Assembly: GCA_964398215.1 (NCBI GenBank)
Contig: CAYNNP010000290.1
Location: forward strand, 1 to 7,136
DNA: 7,136 nucleotides
Source: CAYNNP01 sp964398215
GTDB lineage: Bacteria > Planctomycetota > Planctomycetia > Pirellulales > Pirellulaceae
Direction of reading: 5' to 3'
Shown here: positions 1-7,051 of the stretch, one piece after another
Position numbering within the stretch: the first letter of the stretch is position 1
How the letters are laid out: every line of letters begins with the position of its first letter
Translations under genes and position numbers: made by a program
Notes under the pieces: model-generated
Databases searched by the model: none
Seen by the model: the letters and a program-made list of their open reading frames with translations, nothing else
Told to the model about the DNA's origin: nothing

Positions 1-141
1 AGATTCTTCAGGTTGCATGCGGTGCAAAAAGTACACGTTGATGTTTTCACGAAACATCCAACGACGTGGTTTTCGCAAACAAAAGCAGATCTTCCGGTAT
101 CCAACAATGTTATTGTTGGAAACAATCCTTTGGTGCAATGA
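1..141 (+). CDS. Possible C-terminal tail of an upstream gene (partial)
   Basis: Frame 1 is open from the first base of the window to a TGA at 139-141, giving 46 residues that end in VIVGNNPLVQ. I do not recognise the protein. The peptide is of ordinary composition, with mixed hydrophobic and polar residues, so it could be the end of a gene that starts before the window. The evidence is weak because frame 2 is also open here, up to a TAA at 170-172, and a run of 46 codons without a stop is not rare by chance. Frame 1 is preferred only because the frame 2 peptide is rich in Arg, Lys and Cys and looks less like a protein. Confidence 0.3.
   Translation, partial: RFFRLHAVQKVHVDVFTKHPTTWFSQTKADLPVSNNVIVGNNPLVQ
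100..120. repeat. Perfect 9-bp inverted repeat with 3-base loop
   Basis: The left arm TCCAACAAT (100-108) and right arm ATTGTTGGA (112-120) are exact reverse complements around the loop GTT. After one mismatch (99/121), two further pairs (98/122 and 97/123) are possible. No run of T follows, so it is not a typical intrinsic terminator. It lies just before the TGA of the possible partial gene. It could be a protein-binding palindrome, a stabilising 3' hairpin, or chance. Confidence 0.6.
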
Positions 142-455
142 CTACCAAACGCCTCGTCGTCTTCGCTGTTAAACGTTGGCCTTGAATGTGTAGTCGGTTT
201 GGTTTCGCAATTTCAACGATGCGGGATAGCGATCATCCACAACGCTCTTGTTCAAGGTCCGATGATTCTCGCTCCGATAGCGATCTAAGCGTCTTTGGGG
301 GAGACCAACAGGTGGCATTGTTTCGTTGCTAGTGGCAGCGCGTGAGCAATGCCAAACCATTCTCGCCGCCAAAAACGACTTGAGTGCAGATGGCCTTGTA
401 ACAGCAGTTCCATTTGTTTTCACACGCAATTCGTTGCTTCTGTCTGGTTCTATTT
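142..455. other. Leader region without a recognisable gene
   Basis: About 310 bases lie between the possible upstream gene tail and the ribosome binding site of the porin gene. I see no RNA gene, riboswitch or convincing promoter here. A 10-base direct repeat, GATAGCGATC, occurs at 225-234 and 276-285, 51 bases apart; it may be chance. A minus-strand frame (169-429) is open for 86 codons but is Arg-rich, has no known motif and lacks a clear start signal, so it is not called. The promoter of the four-gene operon should lie in this stretch, since the next gene upstream appears to end at 141. Confidence 0.5.
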
Positions 456-460
456 GGAAG
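456..460 (+). promoter_or_regulatory. Ribosome binding site deciding the porin start
   Basis: GGAAG lies 5 bases before the ATG at 466. The in-frame ATG at 349 has no comparable site. The residues between the two starts do not look like a signal peptide, whereas those after 466 do. This supports the ATG at 466. Confidence 0.65.
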
Positions 461-465
461 CCTTT

Positions 466-1602
466 ATGTTTTGGGTGCGTCGTTGGATCTGTTTCTTCTA
501 CTGCTTTGTAGTAGGGCTGGCGTTTACTTCAGCCCAAGCACTTTTGGCACAGGAACTATCGCTCGATTCACTTGGTCTCGAACAACCTAGCGCAACGACT
601 AAATTGAATCTGGACGACTTAGGCACAAGCGGTACCCACTCGGGCAGTCAGAGAGTTGCAGCAATCGCTCCGCAGCGATGGTCCGACAACTTGAGATTTG
701 CCACCGATCTTTCGATTCGGTCTGTCTACGATGGCCGATCCGGTGATTTTGGTGTTCTGCTGTTCGCCGGTATCGATCTGCACAAAGTCTTTACCGACGA
801 CGAAGGTGATTGGGGAACGCTAATCGCACAAAACTATCTTGTTTACAACGAAAATGTACACACAGTGTCGCGTTTCGACCAAGGCTTTGATCTTGAGTAT
901 CGAATCTTCAACTTCAATTTCACTCGCTTTGGCAAAGGCAAAACCAATTTTCGAATCGGCCACTTTGAAATCCCATTTGGCCTGGAGCAGGTCATCAATA
1001 CAAACGGAACGCTGCGACAGTACCTGCACGAACAAAACTTGGGCGTCAAAACGGACTGGGGCATAACATTCAACGGTGTGCGCGAAGAGATCGAATATGA
1101 ATTGGGTCTAAGTCGAGGGTCGGGAAACAACTGGCGGCGCCGAAACGATCCTTACATCATTGCCGGTCGTGTTGGCACATCGCGCGACAACCCAATCACC
1201 CTTGGGTTGTCCGGCCTGCACGGCGAAGTACTCAATCGCAAGACCGGCGGCGGAACGACCAGACGTTCTCGTCTAGCGGGCGACTTCATATTTACCGATG
1301 AACGCTTCATTTGGCTGGGCGAAGTATCGGTCGGTTTTGAAGATGACAACAGAGCCTATTCGGCACTCTGGGAAGTCGACTGGACGGACCCAGAAGAATC
1401 CTTTCTGGCCTACAACCAACTATCCGTTCGAGGCTTTGGCGACCTATTGAGATGGGACAACGAACTGCGAAATTCATTTGGCATTCGCTGGACGCCTAAT
1501 ACCAAGTGCGCGGCAAGTGGACAGGTGACACACTTCTTTGACGCTCTGGCAGGTGCTGGGCGCGGAACGACTTTGGAATTGCAATTGCGTTACCGTTTTT
1601 AG
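466..1602 (+). CDS. Outer-membrane beta-barrel porin-like protein
   Basis: This 378-residue protein probably forms a beta-barrel in the outer membrane for passage of small solutes. Residues 1-29 make a Sec signal peptide: Arg5-Arg6, then a hydrophobic stretch (about 8-27), with likely cleavage near AQA or LLA-Q. A short acidic segment follows (30-66) containing two copies of an LxLDxLG motif (31-37 and 47-53). From about residue 75 the sequence has the alternating aromatic and polar pattern of beta-strands, and it ends in LRYRF, with the C-terminal Phe typical of outer-membrane barrels. The segment RIGHFEIPFGLE (163-174) resembles a conserved stretch of phosphate-selective porin O/P-type proteins. 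An ATG at 349 would add 39 residues, but the ATG at 466 has a Shine-Dalgarno sequence and opens directly into the signal peptide. It is the first gene of a tightly packed set of four. The barrel call is good; substrate and exact family are unknown. Confidence 0.75.
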   Translation: MFWVRRWICFFYCFVVGLAFTSAQALLAQELSLDSLGLEQPSATTKLNLDDLGTSGTHSGSQRVAAIAPQRWSDNLRFATDLSIRSVYDGRSGDFGVLLFAGIDLHKVFTDDEGDWGTLIAQNYLVYNENVHTVSRFDQGFDLEYRIFNFNFTRFGKGKTNFRIGHFEIPFGLEQVINTNGTLRQYLHEQNLGVKTDWGITFNGVREEIEYELGLSRGSGNNWRRRNDPYIIAGRVGTSRDNPITLGLSGLHGEVLNRKTGGGTTRRSRLAGDFIFTDERFIWLGEVSVGFEDDNRAYSALWEVDWTDPEESFLAYNQLSVRGFGDLLRWDNELRNSFGIRWTPNTKCAASGQVTHFFDALAGAGRGTTLELQLRYRF

Positions 1603-1616
1603 TGACAAAACCAATC

Positions 1617-2675
1617 ATGAAAACACTGAAAAATCTGATCTCGATTCTACTGTTTGCGTGCGTGCTACTAAGTATCGCCTTTGCGACAACCAAGTGCTGC
1701 GCGCAAGCGTTCTGTGCACTGCGCGACCCAACTGCTCGGATTTACGAACTGTATCCAGAAGCGTCGTCCTACCGATCACTTGTTCGGACGATCAGCGAAG
1801 ACACGCGGCAATACGTCGGATCCAAGCTGCCCTTTACAATTCACTTCAACGAACTTGGGCGGCACACGCTTTATCTGCCTGTGAAGGAAAAGCAGCCTCT
1901 GGGATTGGTGCATGCCCGATCTGAAGCGGGGGCGTGGGGGCTGACGGAAATCGTCTGGTCGTTATCGCCGGATTTGGTCGTCCAAAATTTCGAATTCCAG
2001 CGATGTCGATCCCGCAAACGAACTGCCGTCGAAAATCGTGCGTTCAAAGAGCAAATCATCGGCAAGGACTTTAATCAGCTGCAAAAACTGCTGACCCCAC
2101 GTGGCGATGCGCTTGCGCAAAACGGTGTCAAAGTGGATCCGGCGGCCAGGGAAGTCGCTGTGAATGTCATTCGGTCTGCTTTGAAAACCATCACGGTAAC
2201 ACAATACGCTTGGTCTAACGAATTGAAAGTGATTCAGCCCCTGTATCACGTTCACAGCGCTTTTGCAGAAACGCATCGTATCGAACAGGTCAGTCAGCCT
2301 TATTCCCAAAGCGTCAAAGATGCTGTCCGCAAACTGTTTGGCGCGGACGCTAAAACGGGAGTCAATCAACAGCAAGTTCAGATGTTCAAAGGCTTTCACG
2401 CAAACGGCCAGGTTTCTGGATACGTTATCCGAACACCTTGGCAGATGCAGCAAATGCGATTGGATTTGTGGTGGTACGTCAATCCAGATGGCGAAATCAC
2501 AGCTGTTAAATCGCAAGGCGGCTGGCCCGAAAAAGATACCGCCAAAGCGTTTGAAGATATCCCAGGCATGAAGTTTGAAAAGCTTGAAAATTGCAGTGCG
2601 GCAGCCGAGTTGGCTGGTGCCGAAGTCATGCTGCTGGTGAAAGCGAACGCTAACGGTAGCCAAGCAAAACCATGA
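1617..2675 (+). CDS. Secreted FMN_bind-like protein, possible sensor partner of the kinase
   Basis: This 352-residue protein is probably periplasmic. Residues 1-30 form a Sec signal peptide (Lys2 and Lys5, hydrophobic core 7-22); no lipobox is seen. Residues 42-190 have the layout of FMN-binding (FMN_bind) domain proteins: a YPEA start, a helix, a strand pair with LGLVHARSEAGAWGL (95-109), then Phe143 and IIGK (147-150), then a closing helix VIRSALKTI (184-192). At the point where such proteins carry an S(T)GAT-type motif for covalent FMN, this one has VDPAAREV, with no Ser or Thr. Residues 258-340 look like a second, shorter unit (LDLWWYVNPDGEITAVKSQ, 282-300). The ATG at 1617 is preferred; a GTG at 1602 that overlaps the porin stop would add five residues, and neither has a clear Shine-Dalgarno sequence. 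Its stop overlaps the kinase start. The family assignment comes from pattern recognition only. It could bind flavin non-covalently or not at all. Confidence 0.5.
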   Translation: MKTLKNLISILLFACVLLSIAFATTKCCAQAFCALRDPTARIYELYPEASSYRSLVRTISEDTRQYVGSKLPFTIHFNELGRHTLYLPVKEKQPLGLVHARSEAGAWGLTEIVWSLSPDLVVQNFEFQRCRSRKRTAVENRAFKEQIIGKDFNQLQKLLTPRGDALAQNGVKVDPAAREVAVNVIRSALKTITVTQYAWSNELKVIQPLYHVHSAFAETHRIEQVSQPYSQSVKDAVRKLFGADAKTGVNQQQVQMFKGFHANGQVSGYVIRTPWQMQQMRLDLWWYVNPDGEITAVKSQGGWPEKDTAKAFEDIPGMKFEKLENCSAAAELAGAEVMLLVKANANGSQAKP

Positions 2676-4312
2676 AAGTTCGTACGCACATCTTTCTGTT
2701 GATTGTTGGCTGCAGCTTGGTTGGTCTAGCGGTCTTCTTTATCAGCGCGCGGCTAAACCAAAGTGAGCGGGAGTTGGCCAATAAGGTCAGCGAAGGGATG
2801 TTGGTCTCTCGCGACATCGATAGCATGCAGCGCGTCTTTGGACAGTGGATGTTGCTTTCTGATCTTATTCTTGGCTCTGACGTCAGTTACCTCTGTGATG
2901 GGGCGATACAACAAGGAAGCTTGTTTGCGGAATTGACCGAGAGCGTGGACGAAAAGACTGGTCACACCCAACACGAATCTATCCGCAAAATACGCCGATT
3001 TACGACGCAGCACCAACAAAGGTTAAGTCAGGCTCAAAAACTAGGGCATCTCGATCGCGAATCGAAACTATTTGACATGCTGGTTCAACTGGACACCGAT
3101 TCTGTGTTGGCCGTAGACGACTTGCAAAAACTGAAGAGTGATTTCCACGCCGAGGTCGAGCAAAACAAACAGCTTTTACAAAAGCGACTGAACTCAAGCC
3201 GTGGTACTGACGCGAGCCTTGCCTGTGTGTTTCTTGTCATCGTCATCGCATTGTGGATATGGATCAGTTCGATGCTCAGCCACCCGATCAGCAAGTTGGC
3301 GTTAGAGTCACAGATCGATCGAAAATCCGAAAGGCGATTCGAGGTGAAATCGCACTATCCTGCCGAAGTTCAGCAGCTTGCGAAATCGTTTGCAGATTTG
3401 GTGGCGGACCTTGAGTATCAGATTTCGGAACACGAAAAGACACAAATCGAGCGAAAAAGGCTGCACCACGAGTTGATGGAAGCATCACACAAGGCTGGCA
3501 TGGCGGAGATCGCTTCAGGAGTTTTGCACAACGTCGGCAATGTACTCAACAGCGTGACTGTTTCGGCCAGCATGCTGAAGTCCTCACTTGCCAGCAGCAC
3601 TGTACCGCGACTTGTGGTTGCCAGAAATTCACTGATGGAACACAAAAACGATTACGCCGACTACCTAGAGCGTGACCAGCGTGGCGTTCACTTTCCCGCC
3701 GCACTGGATTACATCACTAACGAATTGGTCAAAGACCACACGGTGTGCACCAACGAAACGCAACAACTGATAGAAGACCTGTGTCACATCAAAGAAGTGA
3801 TTCATGCGCAGCTCAGTCGAGCACATTCCACGGGAGTGATTGAAGTTTTTTGTTTGATGGATTTGGTGCAGCGGTGCATCGAGATCAATCAAGACAAGGC
3901 TGACAAGGCACACGTGAAAATCGTCGTTGAGTGCCCCGAAACACTGAATGTCACATCGGAACGCAGCAAGGTTCAACAGATCTTGATCAATCTAATTTCC
4001 AATTCAATCAATGCGTTGGCAACCTGCGATAGGCAGCAACGGCATGTTCGAATTGTCGTTTCCCAACAAGAATCGGATGTTGAAATCCAAGTGCGGGACA
4101 ACGGCACAGGCATTCGATCCGACGATCTGAAAAAGATCTTCATGCAAGGTTTTACTACTCGAAAGGAGGGCCACGGGCTTGGCCTTCACACTTCCTCGCT
4201 TCAGACACAAGCACTCGGTGGCAAACTGGTTGCTACCAGCGATGGTCCTGGCACTGGAGCCACATTCAAGCTAACAATTCCTCAAATGCTGACTGAATTA
4301 TGCAAAGTTTAA
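2672..4312 (+). CDS. Membrane sensor histidine kinase with atypical H-box
   Basis: This 546-residue inner-membrane kinase should autophosphorylate and pass phosphate to the response regulator encoded next. Transmembrane segment 1 is at 7-25 and segment 2 at about 182-201. Between them is a mostly helical periplasmic sensor region of about 155 residues, rich in Gln, Glu and Lys, with no recognised ligand motif. A HAMP-like linker (202-255) and a short coiled coil (250-275) follow. The phosphoacceptor is His286 in GVLHNVGNVLNSV, where Asn287 replaces the usual Glu or Asp. The catalytic domain is complete: N-box with Asn440 and Asn444, DNGTG at 476-480, FMQGFTT at 490-496, GHGLGL at 500-505 and GPGTGA at 525-530. 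His286 lies about 154 residues before the N-box, longer than usual. The ATG overlaps the preceding stop as ATGA (2672-2675), so translation is probably coupled; no clear Shine-Dalgarno sequence is seen. There is no receiver domain of its own. The kinase call is firm; the signal is unknown. Confidence 0.92.
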   Translation: MKVRTHIFLLIVGCSLVGLAVFFISARLNQSERELANKVSEGMLVSRDIDSMQRVFGQWMLLSDLILGSDVSYLCDGAIQQGSLFAELTESVDEKTGHTQHESIRKIRRFTTQHQQRLSQAQKLGHLDRESKLFDMLVQLDTDSVLAVDDLQKLKSDFHAEVEQNKQLLQKRLNSSRGTDASLACVFLVIVIALWIWISSMLSHPISKLALESQIDRKSERRFEVKSHYPAEVQQLAKSFADLVADLEYQISEHEKTQIERKRLHHELMEASHKAGMAEIASGVLHNVGNVLNSVTVSASMLKSSLASSTVPRLVVARNSLMEHKNDYADYLERDQRGVHFPAALDYITNELVKDHTVCTNETQQLIEDLCHIKEVIHAQLSRAHSTGVIEVFCLMDLVQRCIEINQDKADKAHVKIVVECPETLNVTSERSKVQQILINLISNSINALATCDRQQRHVRIVVSQQESDVEIQVRDNGTGIRSDDLKKIFMQGFTTRKEGHGLGLHTSSLQTQALGGKLVATSDGPGTGATFKLTIPQMLTELCKV

Positions 4313-6201
4313 ATATCGAACCGAGACGGATCTTGATCGTTGATGACAATTCCAACATCCACAACGACTATCGCAAGGTTCTGCTAAGACACACGCAAAA
4401 TATCATTGACAACGACGCTGCCGCCGCATTTTTTGGCGAACCCGTTTCCAATCCGCAATCCAAAAATGTGCGAATCAGTGTCGAAATCGATTCTGCGTTG
4501 CAAGGACAGCAGGGACTGGAAATGGTCAATGAAGCTATCGCGCAGGGCAGGCCTTATTCGTTGGCATTTGTTGACATACGAATGCCACCGGGGTGGGATG
4601 GAATTCGAACGATCACCGAATTTTGGAAGGTCGCGCCGGATCTTCAAGTCGTCGTATGCTCTGCCTACACCGACAACCGTTTTGATGAGATCTGCCGAGA
4701 ACTCGGCCACACCGATAGCTTGCTGGTTCTGAAAAAACCCTTTGATGCAATCGAAGTCTATCAAATCGCGGTAGCGATGACGGAAAAATGGACGCTCAGT
4801 CGCAAGGTCCGTTTTCGACAAGAAGAACTGGAACAACTTGTCCAAGCGAGAACAAATGAAATCAGGAAAGCGGCGCTGGAGGATCCGCTTACGGGACTGG
4901 CAAATCGAACAATGTTCAACACCAGCCTAGATGCAGCGCTGAAACAAACGCGTCGCTACAAATCGCCGTCAGCATTGATTCTGATTGATGTCGACTTCTT
5001 TAAAGAAATCAATGATTCGTTGGGGCACCCGGCCGGTGATCAACTCCTGACGGAACTCGCGCGTCGGCTGCGATCGGTTGCCAGAGAAACGGACACGGTT
5101 GCCAGACTTGGTGGTGATGAATTCGGGATCATTATCACACGCATCGGCAAGCTCAGTGACTTACGCTCGATTCTAGATCGAATCGAAACTGCGATTCGAA
5201 AGCCGTTCGATTGGGAAGGGCAACAGTTGGAGGTTACATTCAGTATCGGGATCGCGGTTGCATCCGAAGACGGCACCGATCCCGAAGAAATCATGCGCTG
5301 CGCCGACATGGCGCTGTACAAGTCCAAGAAAAATGGACGCAATAGCACAACGTTCTATCACGAAGAAATGAACAAAGAAGTGCTGGAATTGCGTCGGATT
5401 CAGGCTGACTTGGTCGAAGGTTTGGTGAACGACGAATTTATATTGCACTACCAACCGATCTTTTCTTGTCAGTCAAAAGAAGTTGTCGAGTTCGAGTGTC
5501 TGATACGGTGGATTCACCCCAAGCATGGGTTGATGATGCCAGGGAGTTTCTTGCAAGTCGCCGAAGAAAGTGGGCTGATTGTCGATATCGGACGGTGGGC
5601 GCTGCAGAAAGGTTTAGAAACCGCAAGCACGTGGCCCAAGCATATTAAACTTGCTGTGAATGTGTCTCCGGTTCAGTTTCGCGAAAGGAATGACATTTTC
5701 ACAACCGTGATGACATGTCTGGAAAACACCGGAGTGCATCCGAATCGCTTGGAGCTGGAAATCACTGAGACAATTTTGCTTCATGACATCGACTGGGCGG
5801 CAAAAGTAATCACGAAATTGCGTGATGCGGGAGTCTCTGTCGCACTCGATGATTTTGGCGTTGGGCATTCATCGCTGAACTACCTAAAGAATCTGCCCTT
5901 TGACAAAGTGAAATTGGATCGATCGTTCGTGATGATGTCGGAAACTTGCTCCAAGTCGCGCGCGATTCTGCATTCGGTCGCAACACTTGGCAAAGACATG
6001 GGGATCGTTGTTCTAGCCGAAGGGATCGAAAACGAAGATCAATTGGAATTGATTGTGAACGCTGGATTTTCAGAGGTACAAGGATTCTTGCTGGGAAAAC
6101 CAACCGCCAACTACAACGCGTTCATAACGGACCAAAAGCCTTCGACTTCGTTCATCAATCTGCCAATCAGTCCCACCTCAAACACGCCAAACCTGAACTG
6201 A
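4300..6201 (+). CDS. Response regulator with GGDEF and EAL domains (c-di-GMP turnover)
   Basis: This 633-residue cytoplasmic protein should turn the kinase signal into a change in c-di-GMP. The receiver domain (about 10-165) has Asp15-Asp16, phosphoacceptor Asp92 in FVDIRMPP, Ser121 and Lys146-Pro147. It carries about 33 extra residues between helix 1 and strand 2. A helical linker (168-192) leads to the GGDEF domain (195-350) with DPLTGLANR, an intact GGDEF at 271-275, and an inhibitory-site RxxD (Arg262, Asp265) at the standard spacing. The EAL domain (about 362-610) reads ECL at 399-401 but keeps the catalytic set: Glu399, Asn454, Glu487, Asp517-Asp518, Lys538, Glu574 and Gln594; loop 6 is DDFGVGHSS. 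Both diguanylate cyclase and phosphodiesterase activities therefore look possible. A short Ser/Pro/Asn-rich tail ends the protein. The start overlaps the kinase gene by 13 bases, without a strong Shine-Dalgarno sequence, so coupling is likely. Confidence 0.95.
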   Translation: MQSLNIEPRRILIVDDNSNIHNDYRKVLLRHTQNIIDNDAAAAFFGEPVSNPQSKNVRISVEIDSALQGQQGLEMVNEAIAQGRPYSLAFVDIRMPPGWDGIRTITEFWKVAPDLQVVVCSAYTDNRFDEICRELGHTDSLLVLKKPFDAIEVYQIAVAMTEKWTLSRKVRFRQEELEQLVQARTNEIRKAALEDPLTGLANRTMFNTSLDAALKQTRRYKSPSALILIDVDFFKEINDSLGHPAGDQLLTELARRLRSVARETDTVARLGGDEFGIIITRIGKLSDLRSILDRIETAIRKPFDWEGQQLEVTFSIGIAVASEDGTDPEEIMRCADMALYKSKKNGRNSTTFYHEEMNKEVLELRRIQADLVEGLVNDEFILHYQPIFSCQSKEVVEFECLIRWIHPKHGLMMPGSFLQVAEESGLIVDIGRWALQKGLETASTWPKHIKLAVNVSPVQFRERNDIFTTVMTCLENTGVHPNRLELEITETILLHDIDWAAKVITKLRDAGVSVALDDFGVGHSSLNYLKNLPFDKVKLDRSFVMMSETCSKSRAILHSVATLGKDMGIVVLAEGIENEDQLELIVNAGFSEVQGFLLGKPTANYNAFITDQKPSTSFINLPISPTSNTPNLN

Positions 6202-6223
6202 CCAGGGTCTGCGGAGTTGTGTG

Positions 6224-6251
6224 AAGAGGGATCTATGCGTAGATCTTTCTT
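6224..6251 (+). terminator. U-rich hairpin after the operon, likely terminator
   Basis: Bases 6224-6235 can pair with 6240-6251 around the loop TGCG, giving a 12-bp stem in plus-strand RNA, with two G-U pairs (6228/6247 and 6229/6246). The core is GATCTA/TAGATC (6230-6235 and 6240-6245). The 3' arm is rich in T (TCTTTCTT), but no T run follows the stem directly. It begins 23 bases after the stop of the GGDEF-EAL gene. On the minus strand the two G-U pairs become A-C mismatches, so the structure favours plus-strand transcripts. Its 3' end overlaps the stop codon of the convergent gene (6250-6252). Confidence 0.55.
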
Positions 6252-7041
6252 AGCACTGCTTTTCGTTTGACTGGCGTAGGTCGACTGCAATGTCAGATAG
6301 CGCATCGAATAGTGGGTCATCGTTGGGCCCACAAAATCCCCAGTGGCTATGTCGCCGCCAGCCCTCTGCGTATTCGAAACGACCGCCGCTCAGTTGTCCC
6401 ATTTCTGCACTTACGTCTCTTAATGTCTGCAAGTAACTGTCTTGCCCCTGGCTTTCATCCAGCCATTGTTTTTGGCTCGCGTGACATGCCAACGCCTGAA
6501 CTTTCTGTTGCACGACATCGGTGTCATCGGTCAAGAAATGGGGGCGAACCGGTTCGCCCAGTGGTGTTTCGTGGCCAACGGGCTGGCAATGGTAGACGCT
6601 GACCGGATCCATGAACACATCCACTGGTGGATCGCTGACCAAGTTCGGCATGCCGTGAGCAAATGCTGCGCTGACTGCAAGACGACAGGCGATGGTATGA
6701 TCTTCCATGTAATCGACTGGGGGATGCGTCAACACAATCGATGGTTTGGCCATTCGCACGATCGCCGCGACCTTCTTTAGGTTCTCGGTTGTGTAAGCCG
6801 CTTCCATGTCTGGGTAGATCGGAGGATAGAATTTCGCGCTCAGTACCTCGCAAGCATCTTTGGCTTCTTGCAATCGTGTTGCGGCGCACTCAGCAGGACC
6901 CAGCACAGTGGAGCCTCGCGAACCGTCGCACAAATTCACGTAGTGCAGGTCCCAGCCACGCTTGCCAAGTTGCAGCATCGCGCCGGCCATGAAGAATTCG
7001 ATATCATCAGGATGTGCCGCTATCGCCAAAACAGATGGCAT
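6250..7041 (-). CDS. PIG-L/LmbE-family N-deacetylase
   Basis: This 263-residue cytoplasmic protein belongs to the zinc-dependent PIG-L/LmbE family, which removes acetyl groups from N-acetylglucosamine-type sugars; members include MshB and BshB. The N-terminal AHPDDIE (residues 9-15) supplies zinc ligands His10 and Asp13 and the likely catalytic base Asp12. His115 in MEDH is the third expected ligand, following the strand IVLTHPP (102-108). The length is normal for the family, and no signal peptide or membrane segment is seen. The ATG at 7041 is chosen because GGAG lies 6 bases upstream and the family's first strand (VLAIAAHPDD) follows at once; a TTG at 7080 would add 13 residues of poor character. 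The C-terminal part (WRRHSHWGF, 228-236) resembles PIG-L proteins I associate with planctomycetes, where many paralogues exist. The substrate cannot be told from the sequence. It converges on the operon and is probably separate from it. Confidence 0.9.
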   Translation of the reverse strand: MPSVLAIAAHPDDIEFFMAGAMLQLGKRGWDLHYVNLCDGSRGSTVLGPAECAATRLQEAKDACEVLSAKFYPPIYPDMEAAYTTENLKKVAAIVRMAKPSIVLTHPPVDYMEDHTIACRLAVSAAFAHGMPNLVSDPPVDVFMDPVSVYHCQPVGHETPLGEPVRPHFLTDDTDVVQQKVQALACHASQKQWLDESQGQDSYLQTLRDVSAEMGQLSGGRFEYAEGWRRHSHWGFCGPNDDPLFDALSDIAVDLRQSNEKQC

Positions 7042-7047
7042 GGATTT

Positions 7048-7051
7048 CTCC
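7048..7051 (-). promoter_or_regulatory. Ribosome binding site of the PIG-L gene
   Basis: On the minus strand GGAG lies 6 bases before the ATG at 7041. It decides the start in favour of 7041 over the TTG at 7080. Confidence 0.7.

Noticed and set aside
313..332. Sigma-54-like promoter (TGGCAT followed by TTGCT)
   Set aside because: The GG-to-GC spacing is 12 bases instead of the required 10.
169..429. Minus-strand open frame of 86 codons in the leader region
   Set aside because: No recognised motif, Arg-rich composition and no clear Shine-Dalgarno sequence. It lies where the operon promoter and leader should be, so chance is the simpler reading, although a decayed gene cannot be excluded.
349..465. 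N-terminal extension of the porin from the ATG at 349
   Set aside because: The extra 39 residues are polar and basic and would bury the signal peptide. The ATG at 466 has GGAAG at 5 bases and opens straight into the signal peptide.
1962..2663. Minus-strand open frame of 233 codons opposite the FMN_bind-like gene
   Set aside because: It lies wholly opposite a plus-strand gene that has a signal peptide, domain-like layout and overlapping junctions in an operon. The minus-strand protein is rich in Phe, Arg and Cys with no family pattern.
4384..4845. Minus-strand open frame of 153 codons opposite the receiver domain
   Set aside because: The plus strand here encodes a clear receiver domain with Asp92 and Lys146; the minus-strand product shows no motif.
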